From Hydractinia symbiolongicarpus (lineage: Eukaryota; Cnidaria; Hydrozoa; Anthoathecata; Hydractiniidae): DNA of 64,000 bases. The stretch is taken from positions 16,987,650-17,051,649 of the forward strand of contig NC_079887.1 in assembly GCF_029227915.1 (NCBI RefSeq), given 5' to 3'. The translations under genes and the position numbers were made by a program. This document shows, piece by piece, positions 50,760-62,184 of the stretch (position 1 is its first letter; every line of letters begins with the position of its first letter). Below the pieces are notes generated by a model. The model had not been told where the DNA came from. It made no database searches and was given only the letters and a program-made list of their open reading frames with translations.

Positions 50760-53700
50760 CTAGGCGGCAATGGCCACGGGCAAGCGTTGTAATTTGATCA
50801 GGTTGCACGATCCTTTATCATCCTCCCTGTTTAGTGCTAGCTTGTTCACCGTTTGGGTGTAGATTTCATGCCTCTAATTTTGAATCAACACCTGGCTCTT
50901 GTAGACGTCAACGCCCTCTTCCAGACACCACTGATAGTCGTCGAAGGTGATGGATTTTTTGGTAACACATTGCTTTACGCCCTTCGTTTTGCGATCACCG
51001 CCTTCTTTTGTAAGACTCTTGCAGGCATATAGCTTGGCCCTCAAGGTGATGAATTCGGTCATAATTTTCCCGCTAATTCATCCTTCATACCACTTCTTGT
51101 TTTTCCCTATAGGGAGAGGCCTACCATCATCTGGATTATAGGCACTTGTGTCAAAGCGTGCTTCAACGTCCTGCGCGATATCCCTATAAAAGTCCTCTGT
51201 TTGTATATGGTAAACGAAGTTGTCCGTGTCCATGTAACAGAGCTGTGTTTTAGAACCATTTTTAAGCTGCATATAGTCATAGTGGAATTCGTACATGACT
51301 ACAATCCTGGCCAAAATTGGTTGAGAAAAGGCCAAACACAAGTGGATTTATTATCTTTATTATCATTATTTTTGTTTCTGTCGTCCCATGTGTAGAGATT
51401 CTCTGTTTTGTTGACATAAACTAGCCAGCAAAATTGTGGTATGTGTATACTAAAACAGTGCAGGTTTTCACTTATAGAATAGTAGCTAGTTTCCAGTCCC
51501 CCTCTCCCCCATTTCAATGTTGAAGTCATTGTCACATTGTCACAGTTTGAAAAATGCAGTTGGCCACTCAACCCACAGCCAGCCATTGGCTTCAACATTG
51601 AAATGGGGGGAGAGGGGGGCTTGCATCTTTGTTTATCTTATAAGCTTATGTTGCATTGGAAATTTTATCAACAATTTTGGCCAGGATTGTAGCTTTGATA
51701 TGTCCAATATAGCCTGGCCAATGTATACGGGCTTATTAATCTTGAACTCGGTCTTGCCCATTTCAACGCCTACTAGGTGCTTGCTAAACCTGCTTCCATC
51801 TTTGAAATTTGGCTTCATTACAAGCTTCGTATACTTGTCCTCATTGGTGACCAGCTGAATGTTGCGATGATTGCGTATATTCTCCATGGTCTTGCCAAAT
51901 ACACTTAAATTCATCAGCTTATAAAAGTCCTTCTCGAACTCGTTCTTCGCATTTGTTCTCAAATCGGTGTTGTGATCGATGTACCCCTTCAACCACGCCT
52001 TCTGGTTAAACCGGATGACCCTGCGCACTCTCTTCAATTTAAGCCCACATTATATAGCCTCATGTTGGGCCCTTATATGTACCACATACTTTCGCTTGTC
52101 CTCCAAATTTGGTACCAATTTCTCAACCTTATGGACGATCGTACGTTCCGGTAGGAACGATAACTCGTTATGCCTGACGTGTAGCCTCTCCGGGTAGTCG
52201 ATATCAACCTTCAGGATATACCCATGCTTATTATCTCTAACGAGCTTCTCGATCCACTTTTCGGTGAATGCCTCAACGTTTGACACCCATTTGAAGCCAT
52301 CTGTTGGCAGATCTTGACACATCGCCCATCCTTATAGGTTGTTTGCTTCGAGGTACTGTAGGTAGGAGGATTCAACCCCCGGATCGTACTGGTCTCCCAT
52401 GTACTTATTATTTGCTTTGGCATACCGGTGTACAGCTTGGGTTATACCTCCCCGGATACCTTTTTCGAACATCAGGAGCATGTCGGGGTCTGTAAGGAGC
52501 TCTAGTCTGATCCCGGTAAATTTGAGTGCTGTTTTCCATGCCAGGCCGGGTGCGCTGTAGAAGTGTGCAGGATCAAGCTTGTAATTCGTCAGGCACACAC
52601 CTCGAAATGTATTGAAGTCGTCGGCTAATAGCAGGACGTCTATGGTTAGGTAGATGTCATGGTAGTCCCCCATGGTGACGTTATCACCCTCCGGGGTAAT
52701 GACATTTCATACCGTTTTAGCATATTCATGGTCCCTGTCAATGATGCCCTTCATGTTCAGCTTGCTGTAAAATGCCTCCCTTGTAGGGAGCTCCAACTCT
52801 TCGAATCGCTGCCATCCATCCATCCATATACTCATAGGGGTACACAGATTTTCAAAGCATCAGCCTGAAAGTATCATCTTTGTCGATGAACTTTGCCATG
52901 AATGACACGTTTGCCTTTAGCCTCAACTTGTCCAATTGCTTCGTGGTATTTGAGTCGCAATCTTTACACCAGAATTTTGCCATTTATTCGGCGTCTATGC
53001 CCTGGAATTCCAGCCAGGTATCTGCACACCGGTGACATTTCATGTCAGCGGCGTTTGTCCCAATGAGATTGCTTGCCAACTTGTCCAGACTTGATGCCAT
53101 AAATCGATCCTCTTATACGTCTCGCCTTGGCCATATCCCATACCTCCAAGTGGTACCTTGAGTTCCACGTTGAAAGAGATATACTTTTCCATATTTTCAG
53201 CGATACACCCAATGTTCTGCGTGTCGTACTTTTCCCCATGTTCCCGTATGAAGAGATGGGCATCATACCCCCACAGATTGTGGAATATCACAGGTATGTG
53301 ACTTGGTATCTTGTGTTTGAGGTTACAGCTGTTAGGGGCAGCGCCCCTATATAACCCCGTATAGTGGCAATGGTCCCGAACTTTACGGTTATACTCACAG
53401 TCATCGAAGGGTTCTAGGCATATATGGCATTCCATGGCCTCGTTGTACTCCCTTTCTAGCACCTCTGTTAGAGGCAGCATGTCCTGCTGCGGGTAGGTAT
53501 TGTATAGTCTTTTGACCTCATCCTCCAGGTGGTCTACAAATCGCTTGACGCAGTCCTCACCCCTGTATACTGTTAGGAGATCTGGTACATCCCCGTAGGC
53601 AAAAGTGCTTTACGTGCACCATCCAGATGGTACGTGCCTGTTCAGCTTTTTAGTCTTTTTGCCTCTTGCATCCTCCATTGGGATGAGTAGACTCTCGAAG

Positions 53701-55181
53701 TCTGCATAGATGTCAAAGGGTACTTTGAATTGCTGTTGGCCATCTCTATAGTATAGCTATTTCTCAGCGTCTGTTGGCATCGTGATTTTATCGGCCTCAT
53801 GGTCCTTGGAGTAGCCATGATGCTAATCTCTCGATTCAACTGTGGGAAAGGCCTGTAGGCATTTTTGGCAGAAGTGCATTTTTGCAGTATTTTTCGAGGT
53901 TTCAATACCCAGGAGCCTCGATAGACTTTTGACGGCTGTATAGTGGATCTTTTTATCATCGGTGATGTACAGTAGATTCATCTGCTTGCCACGTCCGCTA
54001 TGATGTGATCGCCCCAGGATATTGATCTTCTCTCCGTCACATACAAGACGTTTACCGCGATGCCCGGGTTATTATCCTCGAACTTGAATATACTCTTGAT
54101 GCTTGTAGGGAACTCAGCTTGCTGATTCTTTGTGGATCTATTTCAATCTTCGTATGATGTAGGCCAGCGATAATACCCGACTTAAAGCACTCCTCAACCT
54201 CGTTTTTGGGGTTAATAATTGCCTTCTTCGAAGCTATCCACTTAGGTGCTTTTATATACGATGAACCCCTTGTTAGCCTTAATTTGTGAAAGTCTGCATC
54301 GAGGTGTAAGATTCGGGAGATCGTAAAGCCACTCTGGGGTAGTGCTGGATTTTCCACATGTGTTTTGATTTGAGCAAACATCCTATCCAGCATGTCGTCC
54401 ACGTCGCTACCCTGGAAGAGTGAGGCCATACTACTTTTGAAGACCTCATTCGCCTCAATATACTCATCGTTTGCCTCCCCCGGGTTTGTTTTCTTCCTCC
54501 ACATGATCCATAGGGACAACTGTACCTTCGCTGACCACATATCTTCTACCTGCCCCTCAACCAAGGTTTTCACGTTGGGTCTCACCATTCCCATGTACGC
54601 GTCAACGTCTGCTCCTCCTATGTCGGGAAATCGGAAACTTCGGAAGGTCTTGCGGATGGCATGTTTATGTTGCTGGGGGGGTAAAATCTTGCCCCGGCTG
54701 TTCATATGGATTTTGGATGTCTTCTATATAGTCTTCCTCAGCCTCTTTTTCTACCTCGTCATGAAGCGTAGGTCTTGCGTTGGCTGCCCCACCATAGAGC
54801 CCCATCACACTACGTTTAAGGGCTGCATAGCTTTTTTTGACCCCCTGTCTTATAGGTTTGGGGACAGCATCAACTAGCCAGTTGTACCATCCCGCACCTT
54901 TTTCCTTACAACGGAACGATTTTTGGATAGTTTCTGTTTCTCGAAGACGTCCATCTCAGATGGGGGCAATACCCAGTTATGCCATTCCCTGATTTTACCC
55001 CCCATAGTTGGACGGGTCTTGACCATCTCCTGCGTCTCCAATAAGTCCATATCCTCAGACGTTATAGGTCTGACTGGTTTCTGTGACACATTCTCCAATT
55101 CTCCTTGCGTAACTTGTAATACCCCGTAAGTCCACGACCTTTCGCGATATCACGTAATTGTTTCACAGTATGTGTGTTCAT
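50760..55181 (-). pseudogene. Polinton protein-primed DNA polymerase B, multiply broken
   Basis: Start 55181 (context AATAAAGAATG), with a SAP-like N-terminus (TVKQLRDIAKGRGL). Exonuclease motif I is YADFESLL near 53700 and motif II lies in FHNLWGYDAHLF. Motif A reads LEANNL then TAA, so the catalytic Asp is Glu and the Tyr codon is a stop. Motif B is in LMNLSVFGKTMENI, motif C YMDTDNF. Many frame changes, an in-frame TAG near 50878 and a 388-bp MITE add to the damage. Removing the MITE, about 1,340 codons, a normal length. It would replicate the element from its termini. Confidence 0.92.
51302..51689. mobile_element. MITE (mariner-type, TA target) in the polymerase gene
   Basis: Ends CAATCCTGGCCAAAATTG and CAATTTTGGCCAGGATTG, flanked by TA at 51300-51301 and 51690-51691. 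A second inverted repeat inside (CCCCATTTCAATGTTGAAG and its complement, about 51505-51610) makes it a nested palindrome. Excision in silico with one TA restores the polymerase frame. Confidence 0.85.
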
Positions 55182-55255
55182 TCTTTATTGTAAGAATTTT
55201 CATTTTGTCGGAGGATTTCATAACGGTCAAAGAATACTAACGCAGTTTAGTCCTT

Positions 55256-55495
55256 ACTGCGCATGCGTTGATGATTATTAGTATCACTAGGGAATTCCCC
55301 CTGCGCTAGAATTTTACTCATATTTGTATGATTTTTTGACGTCATCACTCATTAGGGACTTACCCCTACTCAGCACCGCATGATAGGGACTTACCCCTTG
55401 AATTCCATGGCTAAAGCACTGCATGGTATAGGATTTGTTTTGACGTCACTGGGTGCGCGTGCGCGACTGCGCTAGAACATACATTTCCCTATCTC
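55256..55495 (-). repeat. Right terminal inverted repeat of Polinton B
   Basis: Reverse complement of 36794-37027. Carries the same two TGACGTCA sites and CGCATGCGCA-type motif. It lies 75 bases before the polymerase start. Confidence 0.93.
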
Positions 55496-56307
55496 TCCTG
55501 AAAGAAAAGGGGAATTCCGCAGCTACCCCGAAAAAAAGGGAATTTCCTAAAAATATCTGCAAAAATTGATGCATGCGCCGACGACATCCGACACATCATG
55601 TAGAAAGAGAGAGGGAAAGTCCCTACTCAAAAAGAAGACCCAAACACTACAACCAAAATACGAACTGGTACTAGTAGCGTGGCACTCCGACAGGGTCATA
55701 TATTAGTAATTTTCAGAGAAGGGAAGATGGATTTTGACGACGCCTAGTATAAATTTTGACGACGCCTAGTATAAATTCTACGGAGCTTTATCCTTCCTAC
55801 TCTTTTAAAGTGTACTTATTTTTGGGAAATGTTGCTTCGAGAGTATTGTTTGGTTTATAGTCTTCTGTCAAAAAACGCTGAGTATGCAAGTGCGTAGAAC
55901 GTGAGAATTGAAAAAAGGAGAAGATAGAAGATGCGAACAACTAGAGAATTATATATCTGCAAAAAAACTATGTACATCTTTTAGTAGTATGAAAACATCT
56001 ACGTAAAAACTATTCCTAGAGAATAACATGTAAGAACTCGAACTGTTTTTTACTGTTATTGTCTTTAGATACTGCAGTCACATTGAAACTGAAAAACAAT
56101 GCAAGAGGTATAAAAGTAAAGAACAGGCCTTCAAAATATCATAGAATCATGAAATGAGTCATTAGTATGAACAAACCAAAAAACATGCGATAAAAAACGC
56201 ATATCACAACATGAAAAATAATACGAACAATATGAAAAGTAACTAATATAATACGAACAATATGAAAAGAAACTAAAAAAGGAACAAAAGAATGTGTTAA
56301 CAAAAAT
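55496..56307. other. Polinton flank, no gene seen
   Basis: AT-rich. GCAGCTACCC occurs here (about 55521) and also directly left of the Polinton (36781), perhaps a local duplication in the target. A 20-base phrase near 55732 is repeated at once. Confidence 0.45.
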
Positions 56308-57891
56308 TTACTCCAATAAACAGCCAGTGTCAATGAACTTTTTCTCTGACCCTGATGGTAAATGCTGCAATGTTACACGCAACACAGTTATCAAACTGAA
56401 CTTGAAGTTTTCCTTGAATTCCACAAGACATGAGCAAAGATAATGAATGTATACATTTCCATGATAACTCACTTGTTTGCCTTGTTTATTGGTATAGTCC
56501 CTATCACCTTCTGTTTTAACAAGAACACAATCCAACTTAGTGAACAATCTGCGACAACTGTGACATCGCTTAACAGATAAAGGACAGTTTTTCTTATCAT
56601 CCCTATGTACAAGTTGAAACACTATCAACAAAACGGTCTGGATTTAATGGATCAAAATCGACATTCGATGACTTTGATGACGAAGGCAAGACCGTCCAGG
56701 TTGTAGATTTTGGATTTTTTTGTCTGGCTAATTTTAATGGTGACACTTGTTCGCAGACAGCAGAAAGTCTATTCATGAACAATGCTGGTTCAGGATTTTC
56801 AACTCTTCGAGATTCTCTTGGGGCTTTCTTCAGGCCAGCTCCATGATGAGGTAAAATGTAATCATTTTCGCCATGTTCTTCATTGTCCATCCAACGATAT
56901 GTCAACAAATAATATTGCAAGGGTTTGCTTGAATCAGCTTTTCTCAGTGACGCAATAGTATGCATGAAATTTGGATTGTTTTTACTTTGCCTATACATAC
57001 GGGTTAGTTCATAGACATTACATGATTGAACAGTACGTTTCATATATTTTGCGCCACACCTATCATTAACACAATAGTACCATTTTCATATTCTACGTAA
57101 TAAAATCTGTTAGGGCATCCCTTATAGAGGTAAGCACCATTATCATCGGCCCTGGCATTTTCAATAGAAACTAACTCTGAGTTCAATGTGCACACAAAGT
57201 TTTTTCTTATTCCTGAAGGTTTATATTTCAGTTCAAAGTCTGACGGATTGTTCAATAAAATATTTATAACAACTTCAGCTTTATCCATCTGCTCAACATG
57301 CCCATCATCATTTTTCACAGTCTCATCTGACAGCTGCTTAATATTTCTATCATCTTTTTCAACAGCCTCATCTGGCAGCTGCACTTTATTCCAGTCTCAT
57401 CCAACAATTCTTGTGTTGGTGCATATGTTTGATAAGCAGTGGAAGAATCGTCATCAACGTATTGGAAAAGATAAATTTTATTCCGTATAAAAATCTAAAT
57501 CCTTGAAGAAGACTATGACAGAAACTTTCATACGAAAACATATATATAAATATTACATATATTTAAATATCACCCAGAAAACTACATTCATTTTTTATAG
57601 CATCAATTCAAGGAAATGCATGGAGAACTTACATCTAAAAATACATTTGCCACTATGTCAGGACATTCATTAAGGTCCATAAAATTCTCTGTTTCCTTGT
57701 ATCTTTGAACATTGAAATTTTAAATTATGAGTTGAGGCAAAGAATCACTGATGTTGATTTCCTCGGCATGCCTTTTGATAACATGCATGTCTTCAAAATT
57801 ATTGATTATATAGGTGTCAGCCAAATGACCAACATTCAGCCACATATAAGGTGACATGTATTCCGAAAGTGGTCCATATGGCGATTTGGAG
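56308..57891 (-). pseudogene. Unidentified spliced gene, broken
   Basis: Minus-strand pieces: about 57891-57637 (acceptor TTTTTTATAG, protein-like SPYGPLSEYMSPYMWLNVG, one in-frame TAA, donor GTAAGT), about 57480-57040, 57043-56603 and 56631-56308. The last contains CHSCRRLF, a His-rich region and CSCLVEF, suggesting zinc binding. The pieces read as one protein with frame changes. I recognise no family; it could be a TE protein, since a MITE abuts its 5' side. Confidence 0.4.
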
Positions 57892-57931
57892 AGCTATAAA
57901 AAATAGATGGAACTAGATTGCTTCAAAGAGC

Positions 57932-58360
57932 GTGCCGATAAGCCGCAAACACCCGCATATATACGGGCGAGTTCATGCGACTTTTCAAATAAAACTGGCG
58001 GTTGACCCCCGAAACCGCCCGCACTTTCTTGAAATGCAATTCCTTGTAACAAACCATGAGGCCGATAGTTGGGAAGAAGGCGCTTGAAAAAAAAACAGTT
58101 AATAAAGTTTATATATAAGTTATTTATAAAGTAAGCTTTATCAAAAACCATCAAAAGCAGTTCTTTTAAGTTCCACATAGTTAGTTTTTTTTAATGTTTA
58201 TAGTTTTTTAAATCATATTAGTATCTGTTTTTTGTTTTTTCTTTCGGGCATTGTTCGGGCCTATGAGGGTTTTTTCGGGCGAATACTTGAATTTTTTTCA
58301 AAACGCCGAACTTGCCCGAAAACGCCCGCACTTTTTACGGCGTATGCGGCTTATCGGCAC
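57932..58360. mobile_element. MITE, 429 bp, ends GTGCCGATAAGCCGCA
   Basis: GTGCCGATAAGCCGCA (57932-57947) is mirrored by TGCGGCTTATCGGCAC (58345-58360). Both arms carry CGGGCGAGTT/CGCCCGAA-type motifs. An arm of the same family lies at 20515-20691. No clear target duplication. Confidence 0.75.
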
Positions 58361-60149
58361 CCTCGTCCTATGCGCAGAACCCGGGGTGTGCCATTTATTC
58401 ATAAACAAGATCTGGATAAATTCATATATTAAGGACCAGATTCAGTCTGGGAAATTTTCGAGCTTATGGAAGAGAAGTGTTTCGCACTTGGAAGAGAAGT
58501 GTTTCGAACGGAAGAGAACTTTGGGTATCAAAGTAGAGAAGTTTCTTATACAGAAGAGAAGTGTTTTGACTAAGAAGAGAAGTGTTTTTATTGAGAAAAG
58601 AAGTGAGCCATAGGGGCCATCGTACTCGTGGTATAAATAAGAATAAATAAACACTGGGTAGGGGGGGGGGGGGGGGCTAGTAATTTTTTGTTGTGTTGTT
58701 TTTACTGAAAATAGTAATCATATTCTATATATTGACCCCCTTTTTCTTCCTTCATGAAATAAAATAACGTCAAGTTAGCTAACTATACACTCTGCCTCTA
58801 CTATGGATATTCTTATATGTGAGTATAATAATAAACGATAAGATGTGACGATGTCTTGGAAAAAAGATATATGCTTGATGGATGATCTGGAAAAATATGT
58901 GAGACAAAACTATAAAACTAAAACACATTTATTTTTTTTGAAATATTTTCTTGTTTTCTTGTTTATTACAACATCTTATTTGAATCCGTTTCTTTTTTTT
59001 CAAGTTGTTTTGTTTTTTCTTCAAGGGAAAAAATATTTTAGTGCATGTTAACTATAATATTTTGTTCCATAGATTTTACAAAACGTTCAACTAGTTCGTT
59101 TTCACTTGAAAAAATAACCCATTCTTCTTTGTTTATTTTTTGTATATACACGTTGTATTGATTTGTTATGTTTTATTTTTAAAAATCTTTTGTTTTGTTT
59201 GATAAATATTTTGATACATGATGTATTTTTAGCTACTGTAATATATTGTTATTCAAATAATTGTTACTTCAACTATTCTTTTCTTCTGTTCAAAGCGGGT
59301 TCTTTAAACTGTATTAAAAAACCCTTCAAAGTGTACAACTCTATGAAATGAAATGAAAAATGAAAAATTTGAAGGATTATCTAGCTTAATTCATCAAATA
59401 ATAAAAAAATAGCAATATTTGTGATCAAATTTGTAACGCAGTCTTCTTTTTTCCCAATTTTACAAACATTATTGACATACGCACACAAGCGGCGTAGAAC
59501 TACGACGCGGGGCGATGCAGGAATTTAAAAGTTGTGACGTTACGGCAATAAGCTAAAAAATCGGTCGAAGAAGAAGAAGGAAAAGAAAAAGACCGCTCGT
59601 TTTAATAAGATCTCGAATGTAATCAAAAGTCTTAGTAATTTAAACTCGTCAGAGAAGACGAAACTTAACACTTAAGACACTTAAGTGTTGGGTTGACAAA
59701 GAAGTCATCGTATTGCCCTCATGCTGCTTCTATAATAGTTTAAAAAAATCTTCAAATCTTCTCAAAATAGCCACATTCAGTCTAAGGTTTGCTAGTGGGT
59801 ATACTCCACAGTTACAGCAGTTGAAATTGGATAGTTAAACCTAAACATTGTTACTTTTCTTTTTAAACCTTCAGCATCTTCAAGTACATCCTGCAAGACT
59901 CGACTTCAATACCGGGCTTTTGTAATATCTTTTGAATTTACGGTAACGAAAAATTTTATCATTGCAAACTTATTAGACGATAAATTTGTATTCTCACCTT
60001 TTTTTACACCATGAAACTGTTAGGCCACGTCCCTGGCCGAATAGTGTCATCACTTTATAATGTCTTTTACTTTGAACTTAAGTTTGAATTTTGTTTTCAT
60101 TTTTAACTTAACTTTGACTTTGACATTCATTTTAGATTTTAATTCGTCT
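58361..60149. other. Intergenic with small tandem repeats
   Basis: At 58465-58610 a GAAGAGAAGTGTTT unit is repeated about six times at ~25-base spacing. A run of 18 G lies near 58658. No supportable gene. Confidence 0.5.
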
Positions 60150-60577
60150 TTGCAAAATTTATTTTACGCGTTGACACTCCTCGGCCACCATACAGGTGTA
60201 ACATTTAAAAAAGATCGTTGTGAGGTCAAGCTACCCATAAAAGATCATGATCTGCTTGAAGATAACTATGATCTTTCAAAACAAAGATTAAAAAACATGA
60301 TTAAATTTTCAAAAACGAAAACGAATTGTTGAAACAATACGATAACATTTTTCGAGAACAAGAAAGTTCTCAAATAATTGAAAGGGCACCAGGTGAACAC
60401 GTTGTAGGACACACCCATTTTTTGCCGCATAAGCCAGTGATGTGGGAAGAAAAAGCAACTACGAAGGTGAGCATTTTGATGGGAGTGCAAAAAAGAATGG
60501 TCCTGCTTTAAACGATTGTATGGAACCTGGCCCCTCCATAGCCACGCCTTTGTTCGATGTTTTAGCCAGATTTCGAT
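60150..60577 (+). mobile_element. BEL/Pao LTR-retrotransposon pol fragment
   Basis: Frame pieces 60150-60332, 60326-60440 and 60442-60577 read as the region between protease and RT of BEL/Pao pol: CEVKLPIKDHDLLEDNYDLS, then KQYDNIFREQE, FLPHKPVM, TTKV, and ALNDCMEPGP...LFDVLARFR. Frame changes near 60330 and 60475 show decay. It ends abruptly at the Polinton C junction. No LTRs seen. Confidence 0.8.
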
Positions 60578-60727
60578 TGTCAAACCTAAATTATTCTACT
60601 CATTTGCTACTTTTACAGACATCAACGTGGACTACCTGACAGTATCAGACTCTATTCCCGCCAACGGGACAAGGAAAATGAACGAAGGATTCAGGACCTA
60701 AAGGATGATGTTTATAATTGTAAATAA

Positions 60728-60913
60728 ATGGAAAAATGTAAGGACTGTAAGCGTATGCTGGATGAGTATGACAGGAGTACCTGTGGACGTAGGTTTGTGG
60801 TAAATGGTAAAATGTTGTGCTGGCACTGCTTCCAGGAATATATTATCTATAACAGGGGTAGCTGTGTATGTAAAACGAGATGCAATCCTCTGATAGTGTT
60901 GAAAATCCAATAA
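60728..60913 (+). CDS. Small zinc-binding protein (copy C)
   Basis: Homologue of 37475-37609. Start in AATAAATGG. Contains KCKDCKRML and CWHCFQEY; an insertion after STCGR and an altered C-terminus make it 61 residues. Function unknown. Confidence 0.6.
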   Translation: MEKCKDCKRMLDEYDRSTCGRRFVVNGKMLCWHCFQEYIIYNRGSCVCKTRCNPLIVLKIQ

Positions 60914-60918
60914 ACACG

Positions 60919-61457
60919 ATGCTACAATTTGAAGAAGAAATTGTCAACCCTAAATTATTCTACTCATTTGCTGCTACTTTTACAGACATTTTCCCGCCAA
61001 CGGGGGTTAGGATCAACGGTACATTTTAGGATACCATACACGGGACCTTGTGGTAGCCCTCAGGATAAAGATGTCTAAAATCTGGTCCCCGTATGGAGTG
61101 ACCCGGTACAACGCAAATGCGGTACCGACAATGTCTCTTAATTTTAAGGAGTACCCTGACTAGGTTGTGAAGTATCGCCAAATATGCAATAAAATCGAAG
61201 AGTTGATATCTGAGCAATTGACAACGGAGCCTGTGAAAAAGGACCGATATGTGAACGCCAAACTCAAATATTACAAGGACGCGATCACAACAAAATTCCA
61301 TTGTATGCCGGTACCATACGATGAGCCCTGCCAAGCCAGTGCCATCCTAGCTACTTCATCGGTGTGTGTGCAAGGTAAAAACTACTACCCTCAGGTACAC
61401 ATCACAGAATGTCGGTATAAAGACTTTAAGAAGGAATGGTTGCTAAGTGAGGATTAA
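60919..61457 (+). pseudogene. Conserved Polinton protein of unknown function (copy C), broken
   Basis: Homologue of 37644-38221. ATG at 60919; an internal deletion after TFTDI and a TAG near 61161 interrupt it. The C-terminal frame (61167-61457) is intact and ends at TAA 61457, nine bases before the hairpin. Confidence 0.65.
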
Positions 61458-61465
61458 AAAACCAT

Positions 61466-61500
61466 ATATTTTATGGGTCATACAGGGACCCATAAAATAT
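61466..61500. terminator. Convergent-gene hairpin, 14 perfect pairs (copy C)
   Basis: ATATTTTATGGGTC (61466-61479) pairs with GACCCATAAAATAT (61487-61500). Counterpart of 38226-38263, with a compensatory G-C for A-T pair and two further pairs near the loop. Confidence 0.7.
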
Positions 61501-61542
61501 ACTAAATTAAGGCTTATACTCAGGTGGTGACTCTAGCCACCG

Positions 61543-62184
61543 CTTACATACTGCACAGATTGGAAAGTTTTTTTAAAACGTCTTGCCTCCCTTCTTCCCG
61601 ACCCTTGGCAACTAGCTGGGCACGCTCTTGTTCATTGATACTGTTCATAATCCTATTAAACAGCTGCCGCATCTGTTCTTTTAGCAGCATATACCTTTCC
61701 TTTTTACGGCTAATCAGGCTATACTCGTAGTCACTGATCACACCGTTTTCCATTGACTTGCTGATCAGGCCGACGATAGAGTTTAATTTCGCTTCTGCGA
61801 GCAGCCTGATACCTTCATGTTTCTTGGATTTGACACGGAGCCGTTTTGAAGCGTTGCGAAGACCGGCATGCCCTATTCCTGCTGCAATCGCGCGTCCCCG
61901 ATGGCACAGGCCAATGGGACCCCCAAACCCGAGGCCATAGCTCCGATCCCAAGCCCCGACGTAATCACATCTTTACTAAGCAGTCCCTGGTCACAGAAGC
62001 GTACCCACTTTATATGCATTTTAAATTTCATGGCAAGCCTGTTCCGCTCCTTAATCTCATACCTTAGATATTGCTCTATTTCTTCAATCTTTTTAAGCCT
62101 AAATACCTGTCCTTCATCCTGCATATCGGCGCCTTGCGCAGGTGCACTCGGCAAATTTGGGTACACCTTAGCTATATCGCTCAT
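61543..62184 (-). pseudogene. Polinton membrane protein (copy C), frameshifted but full length
   Basis: The N-terminal frame 62184-61873 matches 38700-38290. A frame change near 61890 breaks it. The C-terminal frame (to 61543) adds a charged helical region (KERYMLLKEQMRQLFN) absent from copy B. Start context GAATAAATGAG. Confidence 0.6.

Larger units (their letters stand above)
36794..55495 (+). mobile_element. Polinton/Maverick copy B, full length with terminal inverted repeats
   Basis: About 18.7 kb between inverted repeats of ~235 bp. CCTGA sits just outside both ends (36789-36793 and 55497-55501), with one further position differing, consistent with a decayed 6-bp target duplication; end assignment is ambiguous by a base or two. 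It encodes protein-primed PolB, packaging ATPase, integrase, major capsid and candidate penton, the diagnostic Polinton set. A LINE (44212-46145) and a MITE (51302-51689) are nested. Almost every gene has stops or frame changes, so it is extinct. Confidence 0.93.
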
